DNA of 55,182 bases from Alishewanella jeotgali KCTC 22429 (lineage in GTDB: Bacteria > Pseudomonadota > Gammaproteobacteria > Enterobacterales > Alteromonadaceae): positions 1 through 55,182 of the forward strand of contig NZ_AHTH01000051.1 in NCBI RefSeq assembly GCF_000245735.1, read 5' to 3'. The position numbers and the translations under genes were made by a program. The first letter of the stretch is position 1. Every line of letters starts with the position of its first letter. Below, in pieces: positions 9,504 to 18,868 of this stretch. Under the pieces are notes generated by a model that was not told where the DNA came from, searched no databases, and worked only from the letters and a program-made list of their open reading frames with translations.

Positions 9504-10454
9504 ATGAAAATCGATTTACATAGCCACACTAACCACTCAGACGGCCTGTTGCCGGTTGCTGAGCTGTTGGCGCGGGCAATCAGCTGCAATCTGGATGTGC
9601 TGGCTATTACCGACCACGATACGGTGAGTGCCTTGCCGCAGGCTGCGGACTGGCTGACAGAAAATCAGGCACCGCTAACGCTGATTAACGGTGTAGAAAT
9701 TTCTACCGCCTGGCATGAGTTTGAAATTCATATTGTCGGTTTAAATATCAAGCCGGACTGCCCACAGTTCCTGGCGCGGTTGGCGTCACAACAACAGCGG
9801 CGGTTGGAGCGGGCCGAGGAAATGGCTCGCCGGCTGGAAAAAGCGCAAATTCCGGGCGCATTAGAGGCAGTGTTGGCAGAGGTTGGCGACGGCGCCATTA
9901 CCCGCAGTCATTTTGCGCGCTTTCTGGTGAAAACCGGCCGTGCCGATTCGATGAATGCGGTATTCAAAAAGTACCTGGCACGCGGCAAAACCGGCTATGT
10001 ACCCAATAATTGGGTCGATTTAGCCAGTGCAGTGCAATGGATCCATGATGCCGGCGGCCAGGCTGTGCTGGCGCACCCGTTAAAATACAACCTGAACGGC
10101 CGCTATTTAAAGCGCCTGGTCACCGATTTTGCAGCAGCCGGCGGCGATGCGATGGAAATTATTTCCCCGCAGCAAACGCCGGTGCAGCGGCGCGAGCTAT
10201 GGGCGCTTTGCCAGCAACATCAGCTAACTGCTTCTGTAGGCTCAGATTTTCATCAACCAACAGCTTGGAATGAACTCGGAAAGCATCTATATTTACCAGA
10301 CGACGTCACGCCCGTTTGGGCCAGCTGGGGCCTGAGCTCGAAACGCGCAGTCTCAGAATCCAAAGCAGAACCCCAGGCAGAACCAGAGTCAGAACTAAAC
10401 CGTACAGCGGCCAAGTCCGCTGCATCAACTATCAGCATGGATACGCCAACATGA
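9504..10454 (+). CDS. rnm: PHP-domain 5'-3' exoribonuclease / 3',5'-nucleotide bisphosphate phosphatase (RNase AM)
   Basis: The E. coli homologue YciV (also called TrpH, now Rnm) trims 5' ends of rRNAs and hydrolyses 3',5'-bisphosphates. The PHP metal-binding motifs are all present: DLHSHTNHSDG near the N-terminus, AITDHDTV, HIVGLN, VLAHPLKY and VGSDFHQP. At 316 residues it is about 20 longer than E. coli Rnm owing to a Glu/Ser/Ala-rich tail. The stop overlaps the yciO start as ATGA. In E. coli yciV also lies divergent from the trp operon, and the same arrangement is seen here. Confidence 0.92.
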   Translation: MKIDLHSHTNHSDGLLPVAELLARAISCNLDVLAITDHDTVSALPQAADWLTENQAPLTLINGVEISTAWHEFEIHIVGLNIKPDCPQFLARLASQQQRRLERAEEMARRLEKAQIPGALEAVLAEVGDGAITRSHFARFLVKTGRADSMNAVFKKYLARGKTGYVPNNWVDLASAVQWIHDAGGQAVLAHPLKYNLNGRYLKRLVTDFAAAGGDAMEIISPQQTPVQRRELWALCQQHQLTASVGSDFHQPTAWNELGKHLYLPDDVTPVWASWGLSSKRAVSESKAEPQAEPESELNRTAAKSAASTISMDTPT

Positions 10455-11071
10455 GCCAGTTTTTTCATATTCACCCGGAAAACCCGCAGCAGCGTCTGTT
10501 AAAGCAAGCGGTGCAAATTATCCAGAAAGGCGGTGTGGTGATTTTCCCAACCGACAGTGGATATGCGCTTGGCTGTCATGTGGGCGATAAAACCGCTATG
10601 GATCGCATTATGCAAATCCGTCAGGTCAGCGGTGAACACCACTTTACACTGATGTGTCGCGATTTGTCGGAGTTGTCGGTATATGCCAAGGTGGAAAACA
10701 CCGCCTTTCGACTGATTAAAAATAACACCCCCGGTGCCTACACCTTTATTTTACGCGGCACCAAAGAAGTGCCTCGTCGGCTGTTAAATGAAAAGAAGAA
10801 GACCATCGGCCTGCGCATTCCAGAAAATAAAATCGCGCTGGCGCTGTTGGAAGAGCTGGCCGAGCCTTTATTGACCACCAGTTTGATTTTACCCGGTCAG
10901 GAATTTGCCGAGAGTGATCCGGATGAGATGCGGCATCAGCTGGAGCGGCAGGTCGATCTGATTCTGCATGGCGGCATTATCGGTGAAGACCCAACCACAG
11001 TGGTCGACTTATCGGAAGACGCACCGCAGATTATTCGTCAGGGCCGTGGCGATAGCCGGCCGTTTGGATAA
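10451..11071 (+). CDS. yciO: YciO, Sua5/TsaC-family protein
   Basis: This 206-residue protein belongs to the YrdC/Sua5 fold that makes threonylcarbamoyl-adenylate for tRNA modification; YciO itself is a paralogue with a less certain role. The core GGVVIFPTDSGYALGC, the SGEHHFTLMCRDLSEL segment and the C-terminal RQGRGDSRPFG are all visible. I chose ATG 10451 over upstream starts because it forms a 4-bp ATGA overlap with the rnm stop and gives the E. coli YciO length. Confidence 0.93.
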   Translation: MSQFFHIHPENPQQRLLKQAVQIIQKGGVVIFPTDSGYALGCHVGDKTAMDRIMQIRQVSGEHHFTLMCRDLSELSVYAKVENTAFRLIKNNTPGAYTFILRGTKEVPRRLLNEKKKTIGLRIPENKIALALLEELAEPLLTTSLILPGQEFAESDPDEMRHQLERQVDLILHGGIIGEDPTTVVDLSEDAPQIIRQGRGDSRPFG

Positions 11072-11084
11072 GTCCTGATCTAAG

Positions 11085-11906
11085 ATGGCTGAGCAGCTAC
11101 CGCCGTTAACGATACAACAGCCGTTACCGCTGGCCTTTGTCCGCGGTGAGGCGGTACTGGAGCGGCCGGAAGATCTCTATATTCCACCAGATGCGCTTGA
11201 AGTTCTGCTGGATACCTTTGAGGGGCCACTGGATTTTCTGCTGTATTTAATTCGCAAACATAAGTTTGATTTGGTCGATTTGCCGGTAAACGAAATTACC
11301 CTGCAATATATGGAATATATTGAGCTGATGCAGGAGCTGAATTTCGAGCTGGCAGCCGAATATCTGGTAATGGCCGCTATGCTGGCGGAAATTAAATCGC
11401 GCCTGCTGTTGCCGAAAATCACTAACCTGGAAGACGATGAGCACGACCCACGCGCCGAGCTGGTGCGCCGCTTACAGGAATATGAAATCTTTAAACAGGC
11501 AGCGACCGATCTGGATGTCTTACCGCGCGATGAGCGCGACTATTTTACTGCCCAGGCCAGCCTGGCTGATAATTTCAGCCCGTTATTGATTTTACCGGAT
11601 GTGGATTTCACTGAGCTGATCAGCGCCTTAAATGACATAGTCAAGCGTAGCAAGGCGCTGGCGCATCATCATATTCAGCGTGAACATCTGTCGACCCGGG
11701 AGCGGATGAGCCGTATTCTGGATTTACTGCAGCAGCGGCAGGGTTATCTGGAGTTCGCTGAGTGCTTTGACTTAACTGAAGGCCGGGAAGGCGTGGTAGT
11801 GACCTTTTTAGCAATCCTGGAGCTAACCAAAGAAAAGCTGGTAGAGCTGATCCAGGTGGCGCCTTATGCACAAATTCATGTCAAACTGGCGCTAAGTGAG
11901 GCATAA
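11085..11906 (+). CDS. scpA: Segregation and condensation protein A
   Basis: ScpA is the kleisin that bridges SMC heads and binds ScpB in the bacterial condensin complex. Of 273 residues, the N-terminal kleisin part contains the typical FEGPLDFLLYLIRKHKFDL followed by the helix LVMAAMLAEIKSRLLLP. The C-terminal winged-helix end carries TFLAILELTKEKLVEL. The next gene scpB starts on the last base of this frame (TAATG), so they are coupled. No smc or mukB is visible in the window. Confidence 0.95.
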   Translation: MAEQLPPLTIQQPLPLAFVRGEAVLERPEDLYIPPDALEVLLDTFEGPLDFLLYLIRKHKFDLVDLPVNEITLQYMEYIELMQELNFELAAEYLVMAAMLAEIKSRLLLPKITNLEDDEHDPRAELVRRLQEYEIFKQAATDLDVLPRDERDYFTAQASLADNFSPLLILPDVDFTELISALNDIVKRSKALAHHHIQREHLSTRERMSRILDLLQQRQGYLEFAECFDLTEGREGVVVTFLAILELTKEKLVELIQVAPYAQIHVKLALSEA

Positions 11907-12499
11907 TGGCGCAGAAAATTAACGACATTCAATTACTGCAACTTGTCGAAGCCGCGATCTTTGCTGCCGAAAAGCCCCTTAGCCGCGCCGAATTGCAAGC
12001 TACCGTGCTGGAGGGCTTTAACGTCAGCGCGAAACGGCTGCTACAATGTCTGAAACAACTGCAGGACGATTACAGTGCCCGTGGCATCCAGTTGATGGAA
12101 ACGGCCAGTGGCTACCGGTTTCAAACCCGCCCTGAATTAAGCGAACCGCTGGCCAGACTCTGGCCCGAGCGTTCACCGCGTTATTCGCGTGCGGTGCTGG
12201 AAACTTTAGCCTTAATTGCTTATCGTCAGCCCATTACCCGCGGTGAAATTGAACAAATTCGTGGCGTATCGGTCAGTAGCCAGATTATGCGCACATTGAC
12301 CGAACGCGGCTGGGTCAAGGTGGTCGGCCACAAAGAAGTACCGGGTCGGCCCGGGCTTTATGCCACTACTGAGGCCTTTTTAGATTACTTTGGCTTACGC
12401 CATTTAGACCAATTACCGCCATTAGCCGAGTTTGCAGCCTTGCAACCGGCAGAAGCGGAATTATTAACCACCGTCGGGATGACAGGAGAGCTCCACTAA
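11906..12499 (+). CDS. scpB: Segregation and condensation protein B
   Basis: ScpB is a winged-helix dimer that binds ScpA. The 197-residue protein has the family signature [20 protein letters not shown] and the following [18 protein letters not shown]. It lies in a tight operon, with TAATG junctions at both ends, between scpA and rluB, an order common in proteobacteria. Length is normal. Confidence 0.95.
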   Translation: MAQKINDIQLLQLVEAAIFAAEKPLSRAELQATVLEGFNVSAKRLLQCLKQLQDDYSARGIQLMETASGYRFQTRPELSEPLARLWPERSPRYSRAVLETLALIAYRQPITRGEIEQIRGVSVSSQIMRTLTERGWVKVVGHKEVPGRPGLYATTEAFLDYFGLRHLDQLPPLAEFAALQPAEAELLTTVGMTGELH

Positions 12500-13485
12500 T
12501 GAGTGAAAAATTACAGAAAGTTTTGGCCCGGGCCGGCATCGGTTCGCGCCGCGAAATGGAAGACTACATCAGTCGTGGCCGCGTGACCGTGGATGGTAAA
12601 CCGGCTAGCCTGGGTGATCGGGTTACCCCGACTCAGGCGATCCGCGTTGATGGTCATCCGGTGCAGGTGGCAAGCGAAGAGCAGCAAGTCTGCCGGGTAC
12701 TGGCTTATCACAAGCCCGAGGGCGAGATTTGTTCGCGTACCGATCCGGAAGGGCGGCCCACGGTATTCTCGCGCTTACCGAATATCAAGGGCGCACGTTG
12801 GATTGCCATCGGCCGGTTGGATATCAATACCTCAGGTTTACTGTTGTTCACCACTGACGGTGAGCTGGCTAACCGCCTGATGCACCCTAAATTTGAAGTC
12901 GAGCGCGAATATGCGGTGCGGGTTTTCGGTGAGATTAACGATGCCATGATCCAGCGTCTGCGCACCGGGGTGGAACTGGAAGACGGTAAAGCTAACTTTA
13001 AACGCATTAAAGCGCTGCCGGGCGAGGGGATTAACCGCTGGTTCCATGTGGTGCTTACTGAAGGCCGTAACCGTGAGGTACGCCGGATGTGGGAATCTCA
13101 GGGCGCGGTCGTTAGCCGGCTGATCCGGGTACGCTATGGTGATCTGTTGTTGCCTAAGCACTTACCTGCTGGTGGTTATACCGAATATCCCCTTGCTGAA
13201 GTCAACTATCTGCGTAACCTGGTCGGGTTAAAAGATGAAGTGGCCACGCTGGTAAAACCGGAAGATCGCACTGAGCGGCGTCGCCGCCTGGCTAGCATGA
13301 AACGGGCCGTGCGTAAGCATCAAATTGCCGAAAAAACGCCCGCTAAAAAAACTGAACCCAGCGCAAAACCCAACCGGGCAGAGCCGGCCAAAAAACCGAC
13401 TGCGACTAAAGGTCAGGCGGGTAGAGGCAACAGCACACAGCGGCAGCCAACCGGCAAAACCCCAACCCGAGAAGGTAGAGGCTAA
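12499..13485 (+). CDS. rluB: 23S rRNA pseudouridine(2605) synthase
   Basis: RluB converts U2605 of 23S rRNA to pseudouridine. Residues 1 to about 60 form an S4 RNA-binding domain ([20 protein letters not shown]) and the RsuA-type catalytic domain carries the nucleophile Asp108 in [28 protein letters not shown] is the conserved C-terminal motif. After about residue 255 the protein becomes a low-complexity Lys/Pro/Ala/Arg tail to residue 328, typical of RluB in this group and probably RNA-contacting. It is the last gene of the scp operon. Confidence 0.93.
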   Translation: MSEKLQKVLARAGIGSRREMEDYISRGRVTVDGKPASLGDRVTPTQAIRVDGHPVQVASEEQQVCRVLAYHKPEGEICSRTDPEGRPTVFSRLPNIKGARWIAIGRLDINTSGLLLFTTDGELANRLMHPKFEVEREYAVRVFGEINDAMIQRLRTGVELEDGKANFKRIKALPGEGINRWFHVVLTEGRNREVRRMWESQGAVVSRLIRVRYGDLLLPKHLPAGGYTEYPLAEVNYLRNLVGLKDEVATLVKPEDRTERRRRLASMKRAVRKHQIAEKTPAKKTEPSAKPNRAEPAKKPTATKGQAGRGNSTQRQPTGKTPTREGRG

Positions 13486-13580
13486 TTATTCACAGCAGAC
13501 CCTGGCTCTCAGGATAATCAGGGTCTGACCACTTTATCCACAGCACTTTCTGCTTAAAAATGGTACCGGACCGACCAGTT
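13486..13580 (-). repeat. Two dispersed-repeat units between convergent genes
   Basis: On the minus strand the first unit (13580-13531) runs from AACTGGTCGGTCCGGTACC to GTGCTGTGGATAAAGT. The second (13530-13486) runs from GGTCAGACCCTGATTATCC to CTGTGAATAA. DnaA boxes are TTATCCACA at 13534-13542 and the consensus variant TTATTCACA at 13486-13494. GACCCTG (13498-13504) and CAGGGTC (13519-13525) form a 7-bp hairpin that may terminate transcription between rluB and the convergent dehydrogenase gene. Confidence 0.85.
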
Positions 13581-13587
13581 ACCCGCC

Positions 13588-14400
13588 TCAACGCACCTTG
13601 CTTTTGCGGATCAGCCGGTACAGCAACTCAGGTGATAGCCGGGCGATGTAAGCCGCCAGCTTTTCTTTAAAGCCGCCGATAACAATATAACTGTTACCTT
13701 TGCGCAATGCTTTGAGTGTTGCTGTCGCAAACTCGTCGGCAGTCATGGCTTTTGCCTGGGCATCATCCATTTTACCGAGCGCTTCGCCACTGCCGGTTAG
13801 TGCATTCATTGATACCGCGGTTTTCACAAAGCCGGGGAAAACCACCGCCACGCGAATACCCTGGTTATACAGCTCGGCCCGCACGCTATTGGCCCATAAG
13901 TGCAGCGCTGCCTTAGCAGCAGAGTAGCTGCCGCGGTATTGGGTACCGACTAAACCGGCGACACTGGAGATAAACACCAGCTGGCCGGCGCCTTGTTTTA
14001 ACATCACCGACAATACCCGCCGACTCAGCGCCACCTGAGCAAAGTAATCTATTTCCATAATTTTGCGATCCGTGTCGCTGCTGGTATCCATCACCAGCGC
14101 GCGCTGACTGATCCCGGCGTTATTGATCAGCCAGTCCAGCCGGCCGTAGTGATGCATAATCTGATCAAGCGCTTGCTGCTGAGCATGCTCATCGCAAACA
14201 TCCAACGGCACTGTTAAATGCCGTTCTGGATGCGGCAAACTTTGCTGAACGCGCTCAAGCTCTGTTCTGCGGCGGGCGCTCAGCACCACCTTGGCGCCGG
14301 CTCTAGCAAATTGCTTTGCCAAAGCTTCACCGATGCCCCCTGACGCACCGGTGATCCAGATAACCTTGTCTTGTAGCGATATTGTCATTGTTATAGCCAT
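13588..14400 (-). CDS. Short-chain dehydrogenase/reductase
   Basis: A classical SDR of 270 residues with cofactor motif TGASGGIG at 17-24, the structural NNAG at 93-96, the catalytic serine near 145 (FISSVAG) and Tyr159-x3-Lys163 in SYSAAK. An arginine cluster after the first strand (SARRRTEL) suggests NADP(H) preference. The C-terminus (YIARLSPELLYRLIRKSKVR) is an amphipathic basic tail often seen in membrane-associated SDRs. Substrate cannot be told from sequence. An internal ATG at codon 5 is an alternative start. Confidence 0.88.
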   Translation of the reverse strand: MAITMTISLQDKVIWITGASGGIGEALAKQFARAGAKVVLSARRRTELERVQQSLPHPERHLTVPLDVCDEHAQQQALDQIMHHYGRLDWLINNAGISQRALVMDTSSDTDRKIMEIDYFAQVALSRRVLSVMLKQGAGQLVFISSVAGLVGTQYRGSYSAAKAALHLWANSVRAELYNQGIRVAVVFPGFVKTAVSMNALTGSGEALGKMDDAQAKAMTADEFATATLKALRKGNSYIVIGGFKEKLAAYIARLSPELLYRLIRKSKVR

Positions 14401-14465
14401 CTTAAGATACAGATGGCCGATGTTAGGGGATTTGCGGTGTGACTGTCAAAGCGAAGTCACGATAA

Positions 14466-14561
14466 CTGGTCAGACTCCTGCTCCCCCAAAATTAGGGGAG
14501 ACGTGTGGGTAAACTGGTCAGACCCTGCTCTTCCAAAAAAAGGGGAGACGTGTGGATAAGT
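14466..14561 (+). repeat. Two tandem dispersed-repeat units (A-rich subtype)
   Basis: Two units of about 48 bp follow head to tail, each starting CTGGTCAGAC, then CTGCTC, an A-rich centre, GGGGAGACGTGTGG and TAA. The second ends with a perfect DnaA box (TGTGGATAA, 14551-14559); the first has the variant TGTGGGTAA. The last base touches the stop codon of the minus-strand membrane protein gene. Confidence 0.85.
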
Positions 14562-15304
14562 TAGTTGCCGACACGGAATTTGCGGCTAAAGTGGCGCTTA
14601 AACAGCATAATGGCACTGATACCCATCACCGGGGCGATAATCCAGCTAATCACTTGCCATTGACCAGTCAGCACTTCGGCCAGTAAGCGGCGGCCACCGG
14701 CAGCAAAAAAGGCAGTGTAAAGCGCGATACCGGTGCCAATCATTGAAGTAAAGTGCTCAATAATCCATTGCCGCGGCTGCAAAGTGGGTTGACGGATATA
14801 ACGCAAAATCCCAAGCACTGTCATAGCCCCCACACCGCTAAAGATGATTGATAACAAATCACCGGCAGCAAAACCGACTATTGCCAGCGCAACACTGCCG
14901 ACCAGCAACGCCCATACCGGTCCCTGATAAGACCATACCCGTAGCTGTGCCAGCTCAGCTTTTACTTTCAGCACACCATAGGCATGGCGCACTGTCACCC
15001 AGGTCAATAAGCTGAGTTGTAATAAAAAGAAGGAAAACACACGCCGCTCTGAAATAAATCTCTCCAGCTGTGCCACTGTCCAGTTCGGATTCTGACCATA
15101 AACCATGATGGGGCTATATAACACCATCAGGCACATCAGCACCCCGGAGCCTGCAATGAATAACATCATCTTGTAGTAAAGCTTACCAGCCGTATTGTGC
15201 AGCATACTGCCTTTGGCACTGACGACCGGCACCCAAAACAGCATCAGGCAAATAGCGCCCAATAAAATGTGCAGAAAAAGTAGAGTTGTATGTAAGTAGT
15301 TCAT
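14561..15304 (-). CDS. Multi-pass membrane protein, DUF2306-like
   Basis: The 247-residue protein has about seven hydrophobic helices. The early motif LLFLHILLGAICLMLFWVPV followed by KGSMLHNTAGKLYYKMML resembles the small DUF2306 membrane family (a conserved HxxxG element ahead of helix 2), whose function is unknown. The start is well supported by a strong AAGGAGG about 6 bases upstream of the ATG. It is divergent from the histidine kinase gene, with 133 bp between them. The family assignment is by resemblance only. Confidence 0.65.
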   Translation of the reverse strand: MNYLHTTLLFLHILLGAICLMLFWVPVVSAKGSMLHNTAGKLYYKMMLFIAGSGVLMCLMVLYSPIMVYGQNPNWTVAQLERFISERRVFSFFLLQLSLLTWVTVRHAYGVLKVKAELAQLRVWSYQGPVWALLVGSVALAIVGFAAGDLLSIIFSGVGAMTVLGILRYIRQPTLQPRQWIIEHFTSMIGTGIALYTAFFAAGGRRLLAEVLTGQWQVISWIIAPVMGISAIMLFKRHFSRKFRVGN

Positions 15305-15437
15305 TTAACGCCTCCTTAGGCTGAAAACAAATTCAGCTTACGCCTGCAGTTGCCCGATCGCAGGTGCCGGAAGTCAGGATTTTCGAACATGACTTTTGGC
15401 CTATTGCACTCGTTAAGACAAGCGTCATAATAAGCCG

Positions 15438-16580
15438 ATGAAATACCATTTTCCGCTGGCAACCCTGGCCGGCATCCTGACCTGGCTACTGGTATCCGGT
15501 ATCACTTTGATGCTGCTGTTACGGCTGCCTGCACCGCAGCCTCTGCTGCCAGCAGGCCTGCTGTTGTTAGTCTATGGCATCAGCTTTATCTTACTGACGC
15601 AGGAGCAGCACCCGTTGGGTCTTGGTGGCCGCTATGGTCGCTGGTTACTACCGTTGCCACTGCTCTGTGCCTTTGCCTTACAGTGGTTATTACCGACCGC
15701 TATTTTCGATTATCTGGCCATCCTGACCATTATCTGGGTCTGTTTGCTACCACATTTGATATCGCAGCGTTTGGCTTTGCTACTGACTCTGGGCATAGTG
15801 GTGCTGTGGTTTGGCTTACAGGCCTATCTGGAACAGCGCAGCCTGTGGATCACCGCAGCCCTGTACGGCAGCTTTCATTTATTTGCGGTACTGATGCAGG
15901 CAGCAATCAAAGCTGAGACTGAGGCGCGTGCTGAATTAACAGAAAAGCATCGCCAACTGCTGGCGGCACAACAGCTATTGCAGCTGGCGTCACGCGCGGA
16001 GGAGCGTAATCGGATCGCCCGCGATCTGCACGACTTATTGGGGCATCATTTGACCGCGTTGACAATACAGCTACAGATTGCCAGTTATCAGTGCGATGGC
16101 GAGGCCAAATTACAGGTAGAGAAAAGTCTGCAACTGGCCAGATTGTTACTTTCTGATGTGCGCGAGGCAGTATCTGCCATGCGCGACAGTTCCGAGCTGG
16201 ATTTACAGCAGTTATTTACCCCCTTGTTGCAGCATTTGCCGGAAAGCTTGCAGGTTGAACTGGATATTGCCCCCAAGCTAAAAGCCAGTTCTCTAAGCCA
16301 GGCTCAGCATCTACAGTATCTGGCGCAGGAAGCGATTAGTAATACTTTGAAGCATGCCAATGCCAGCCGCTTGTGGATCCATGCCAGGGAGGCAGAGCAG
16401 GGCATCGCTCTGGAAATTAAAGACAATGGTCAGCTAAAGGCAAGCTGGCAGCCCGGTAATGGTCTGATTGGCATGCGCGAGCGCGTTGCCGAATGTGGAG
16501 GTAAACTACATCTTGTCGCTGATGCCGGTGGCCTGGCGTTACAGATCTGGTTACCTCAGGCAGGAGTGGCCAATGTTTAA
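15438..16580 (+). CDS. Sensor histidine kinase, HPK7/NarL-type (HisKA_3)
   Basis: The N-terminal half (residues about 8-155) holds five or six membrane helices with short loops and no obvious extracytoplasmic sensor domain, so the signal is probably sensed within or near the membrane, as in DesK-type kinases. The dimerisation and phospho-acceptor motif is EERNRIARDLHDLLGHHLTA with His198. The HATPase part has LAQEAISNTLKHA, IKDNGQ and GNGLIGMRERV. It overlaps the response regulator gene by 8 bp (ATGTTTAA). The stimulus is unknown. Confidence 0.92.
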   Translation: MKYHFPLATLAGILTWLLVSGITLMLLLRLPAPQPLLPAGLLLLVYGISFILLTQEQHPLGLGGRYGRWLLPLPLLCAFALQWLLPTAIFDYLAILTIIWVCLLPHLISQRLALLLTLGIVVLWFGLQAYLEQRSLWITAALYGSFHLFAVLMQAAIKAETEARAELTEKHRQLLAAQQLLQLASRAEERNRIARDLHDLLGHHLTALTIQLQIASYQCDGEAKLQVEKSLQLARLLLSDVREAVSAMRDSSELDLQQLFTPLLQHLPESLQVELDIAPKLKASSLSQAQHLQYLAQEAISNTLKHANASRLWIHAREAEQGIALEIKDNGQLKASWQPGNGLIGMRERVAECGGKLHLVADAGGLALQIWLPQAGVANV

Positions 16581-17223
16581 GGTGCTATTAGTCGATGACC
16601 AAAAACTGATCCGCGATGGCATTCGTAGCTTGCTGGCGATATCCGGCAAGGTCGAAGTAGTCGGTGAAGCCTGTGATGGCAGTGAAGTGGTGGCGCTGTG
16701 GCAAAGCTGCCGGCCGCAAGTGATCCTGATGGATCTGTCAATGCCGAAAATGGACGGTATCGCCGCCATTAAAGCCTTGAAAGCAGCCGGCAGCGACACG
16801 CCGGTGTTGGTATTGACCACCTTTGACGACCATGAGTTAGTGCTGCAAAGCCTGCAAGCTGGGGCCCGTGGCTTTTTATTAAAGGATGTGTCGCTTGATA
16901 CGCTCATCAAAGCCATTGAGAGCCTGGCGGCCGGGGGCAGCTGTTTTCAGCCCACTATAACCGAGCGCTTGTTGCAGCAACTACCTGGCAGTAGCGATAC
17001 CCAGTACCGCAAGCCGGTGTTGCCCGAGCCGCTAACTGATAAAGAGTTAGAGATTTTGCGGCTGATGGCGGCTGGCTACAGTAATAAAGAAATTGCCAGC
17101 GCGCTGTTTAAATCTGAAGGCACAGTAAAAAACCAGTGCTCAACCATTTTAAGTAAGCTGGGGGTGCGGGATCGCACCCGAGCGGTATTACTGGCTTTGG
17201 AGCTGGGCCTTATCACCCCCTAA
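16573..17223 (+). CDS. NarL/FixJ-family response regulator
   Basis: The 216-residue protein has a receiver domain with phospho-acceptor Asp54 (ILMDLSMPKMDG), acidic pair Asp8/Asp9 and the conserved Lys in GFLLKD. The C-terminal LuxR-type HTH reads LTDKELEILRLMAAGYSNKEI, with recognition helix SEGTVKNQCSTILSKLG. I chose ATG 16573, inside the end of the kinase gene, because it begins the receiver domain directly. It works with the upstream kinase. Targets are unknown; the divergent membrane gene is a candidate by position only. Confidence 0.93.
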   Translation: MFKVLLVDDQKLIRDGIRSLLAISGKVEVVGEACDGSEVVALWQSCRPQVILMDLSMPKMDGIAAIKALKAAGSDTPVLVLTTFDDHELVLQSLQAGARGFLLKDVSLDTLIKAIESLAAGGSCFQPTITERLLQQLPGSSDTQYRKPVLPEPLTDKELEILRLMAAGYSNKEIASALFKSEGTVKNQCSTILSKLGVRDRTRAVLLALELGLITP

Positions 17224-17224
17224 A

Positions 17225-17351
17225 CTTATCCACACGTCTCCCTTTTCTTTGCTAAGAGCAGGGTCTGACCAGTTTATCCACACTCCGGTACCGGCCCGAC
17301 CAGTTTATCCACAGGTCTCCCTTTTCTTTGGTAAGAGCAGGGTCTGACCAG
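17225..17351 (-). repeat. Three tandem dispersed-repeat units
   Basis: On the minus strand three units follow each other: 17351-17304 and 17272-17225 are of the A-rich subtype (CTGGTCAGACCCTGCTCTT ... GGGAGACSTGTGGATAA), and the middle 17303-17273 is of the short subtype built on CCGGTACCGGAGTGTGG. Perfect DnaA boxes are at 17226-17234, 17274-17282 and 17305-17313. The array fills the whole gap between the convergent response regulator and galE genes. Confidence 0.88.
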
Positions 17352-18371
17352 CTAGCTGCGATAGCCGTTGGGGTTTTGTTTCTGCCAGCGCCAGGTATCG
17401 CGGACCATATCGTCCAGCGTTTTCTCTGTTTTCCAACCCAGTAAAGTCAGCGCTTTAGTTGGCTCAGCATAACAGACCGCAATATCACCGGGGCGACGCG
17501 GCGCAATCTGATACGGCACCGCTACCTGATTCACTTCGCTAAAGGCGTTAACCATATCCAGCACGCTGTAGCCAACGCCGGTACCGAGGTTAATCGCCTC
17601 TATACCTTTGCTCTGTTCCAGATATTGCAGCGCCTTTAAATGACCATTGGCTAAATCCACGACATGAATATAATCGCGTACGCCGGTACCATCTTTGGTT
17701 GGGTAATCATTACCAAACACACTGAGTTGTTGGCGTTTGCCCACCGCGACCTGAGAAATAAACGGCATTAAATTGTTCGGGATGCCATTAGGATCTTCGC
17801 CGATCTGGCCACTGTCATCGGCGCCGACCGGGTTAAAGTAGCGCAGCAGGGCAATAGACCAGTCCGGTTCGGCTTTTACTAAGTCTTCCAGAATTAGCTC
17901 GATCATCAGCTTACTCTGGCCGTAAGGATTCGTAGCCGAGCGTGGCGAAGTCTCCCTAATAGGCACTTCTTTAGCATCGCCATAAACCGTCGCCGAAGAG
18001 CTAAACACCAGCTTTTTGACGTGGAAATGCCGCATCACCCGGCACAGGGTGACAGTGCCAGCGACGTTATTGTCGTAGTAATGCAATGGCAGTTCGGTCG
18101 ATTCTCCTACCGCCTTTAAACCAGCGAAATGAACCACCGCGCTGATTTTATACTGACTGAATACTGCCGTAAGCGCGGCCTGATCGCGGATATCACCATT
18201 GATACTGAGTAGTGATTTACCCGCCAGTTGTTCGACACGTGTTAGCGACTCTGCCGAGCTATTACTAAAATTATCAAAGCTAATCACGTTATAACCAGCA
18301 CGCAACAAACACAGTGCCGTGTGGCTACCGATATAACCGGCACCGCCGGTTAGCAAAATATAAGAGCTCAT
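17352..18371 (-). CDS. galE: UDP-glucose 4-epimerase
   Basis: GalE interconverts UDP-glucose and UDP-galactose with bound NAD. The 339-residue protein has the Rossmann loop GGAGYIGSH near the start, SSSATVYG with the catalytic serine and Tyr150-x3-Lys154 in NPYGQSK. The C-terminal [11 protein letters not shown] binds the nucleotide sugar. I prefer ATG 18371 over the in-frame TTG at 18377 because AAAGGA lies just upstream. It stands alone between repeats and the YciI gene, not in a gal operon, so a role in surface polysaccharide precursors is likely. Confidence 0.94.
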   Translation of the reverse strand: MSSYILLTGGAGYIGSHTALCLLRAGYNVISFDNFSNSSAESLTRVEQLAGKSLLSINGDIRDQAALTAVFSQYKISAVVHFAGLKAVGESTELPLHYYDNNVAGTVTLCRVMRHFHVKKLVFSSSATVYGDAKEVPIRETSPRSATNPYGQSKLMIELILEDLVKAEPDWSIALLRYFNPVGADDSGQIGEDPNGIPNNLMPFISQVAVGKRQQLSVFGNDYPTKDGTGVRDYIHVVDLANGHLKALQYLEQSKGIEAINLGTGVGYSVLDMVNAFSEVNQVAVPYQIAPRRPGDIAVCYAEPTKALTLLGWKTEKTLDDMVRDTWRWQKQNPNGYRS

Positions 18372-18401
18372 AAGCAATCCTTTGGCTAAAAAACGAAGCA
18401 G

Positions 18402-18701
18402 TTAAGGCAAGACTTTTTTATAGGGTTTAACAGTCGCCTTAACATAAACGCCTGCTGCCCAATACGGGTCTGCCGCGGCCCAGGCTTCTGCATCTGCTAA
18501 CGATGGGAATTCAGCCACCACCAGAGAGCCGGTAAAGCCGGCTTCGCCTGGATTGTCTGAATCAACGGCGGGCAGCGGGCCTGCCATTAGCAGCCGACCT
18601 TCCGTTTTTAATTGCTCCAGGCGGGCTAAATGCGCCGGCCGGGCTTGTAACCGTTTTTCCAGACTATTGGCCGCATCTTCGGCATAAATCATATAGAACA
18701 T
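18402..18701 (-). CDS. YciI-family protein
   Basis: The 99-residue protein matches the YciI ferredoxin-like fold: [18 protein letters not shown], the conserved arginine and histidine in [20 protein letters not shown] and the closing [21 protein letters not shown] His-Asp pair near residues 23 and 80 is the presumed active site. In E. coli the role of YciI is unclear. It lies 30 bp upstream of galE on the same strand, so the two may be co-transcribed. Confidence 0.9.
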   Translation of the reverse strand: MFYMIYAEDAANSLEKRLQARPAHLARLEQLKTEGRLLMAGPLPAVDSDNPGEAGFTGSLVVAEFPSLADAEAWAAADPYWAAGVYVKATVKPYKKVLP

Positions 18702-18868
18702 GTTAAAACTCGCTACGCTAGAAATTCTGGCTGCACCTTAGCAGATTTGTGCGTTAAAACCAATTCAGGCCGGCAGGTCGGGCTAGGATTTCCCGGCACA
18801 GACTGTTAGCATGAAGGCGCTTTTTCTAACAATAACTAAAAAAATCCATTCAGGGAGTCCACCCACGC

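Noticed and set aside
10316..10450. Longer N-terminus for YciO
   Set aside because: The extra 45 residues lie inside the rnm tail in another frame and resemble no YciO. ATG 10451 gives the family length.
16468..16572. Longer N-terminus for the response regulator
   Set aside because: The extension is kinase sequence read out of frame; the receiver domain begins at ATG 16573.
17225..17351. CRISPR-like array
   Set aside because: Units are contiguous without spacers of constant length, have variable centres and lack cas genes.
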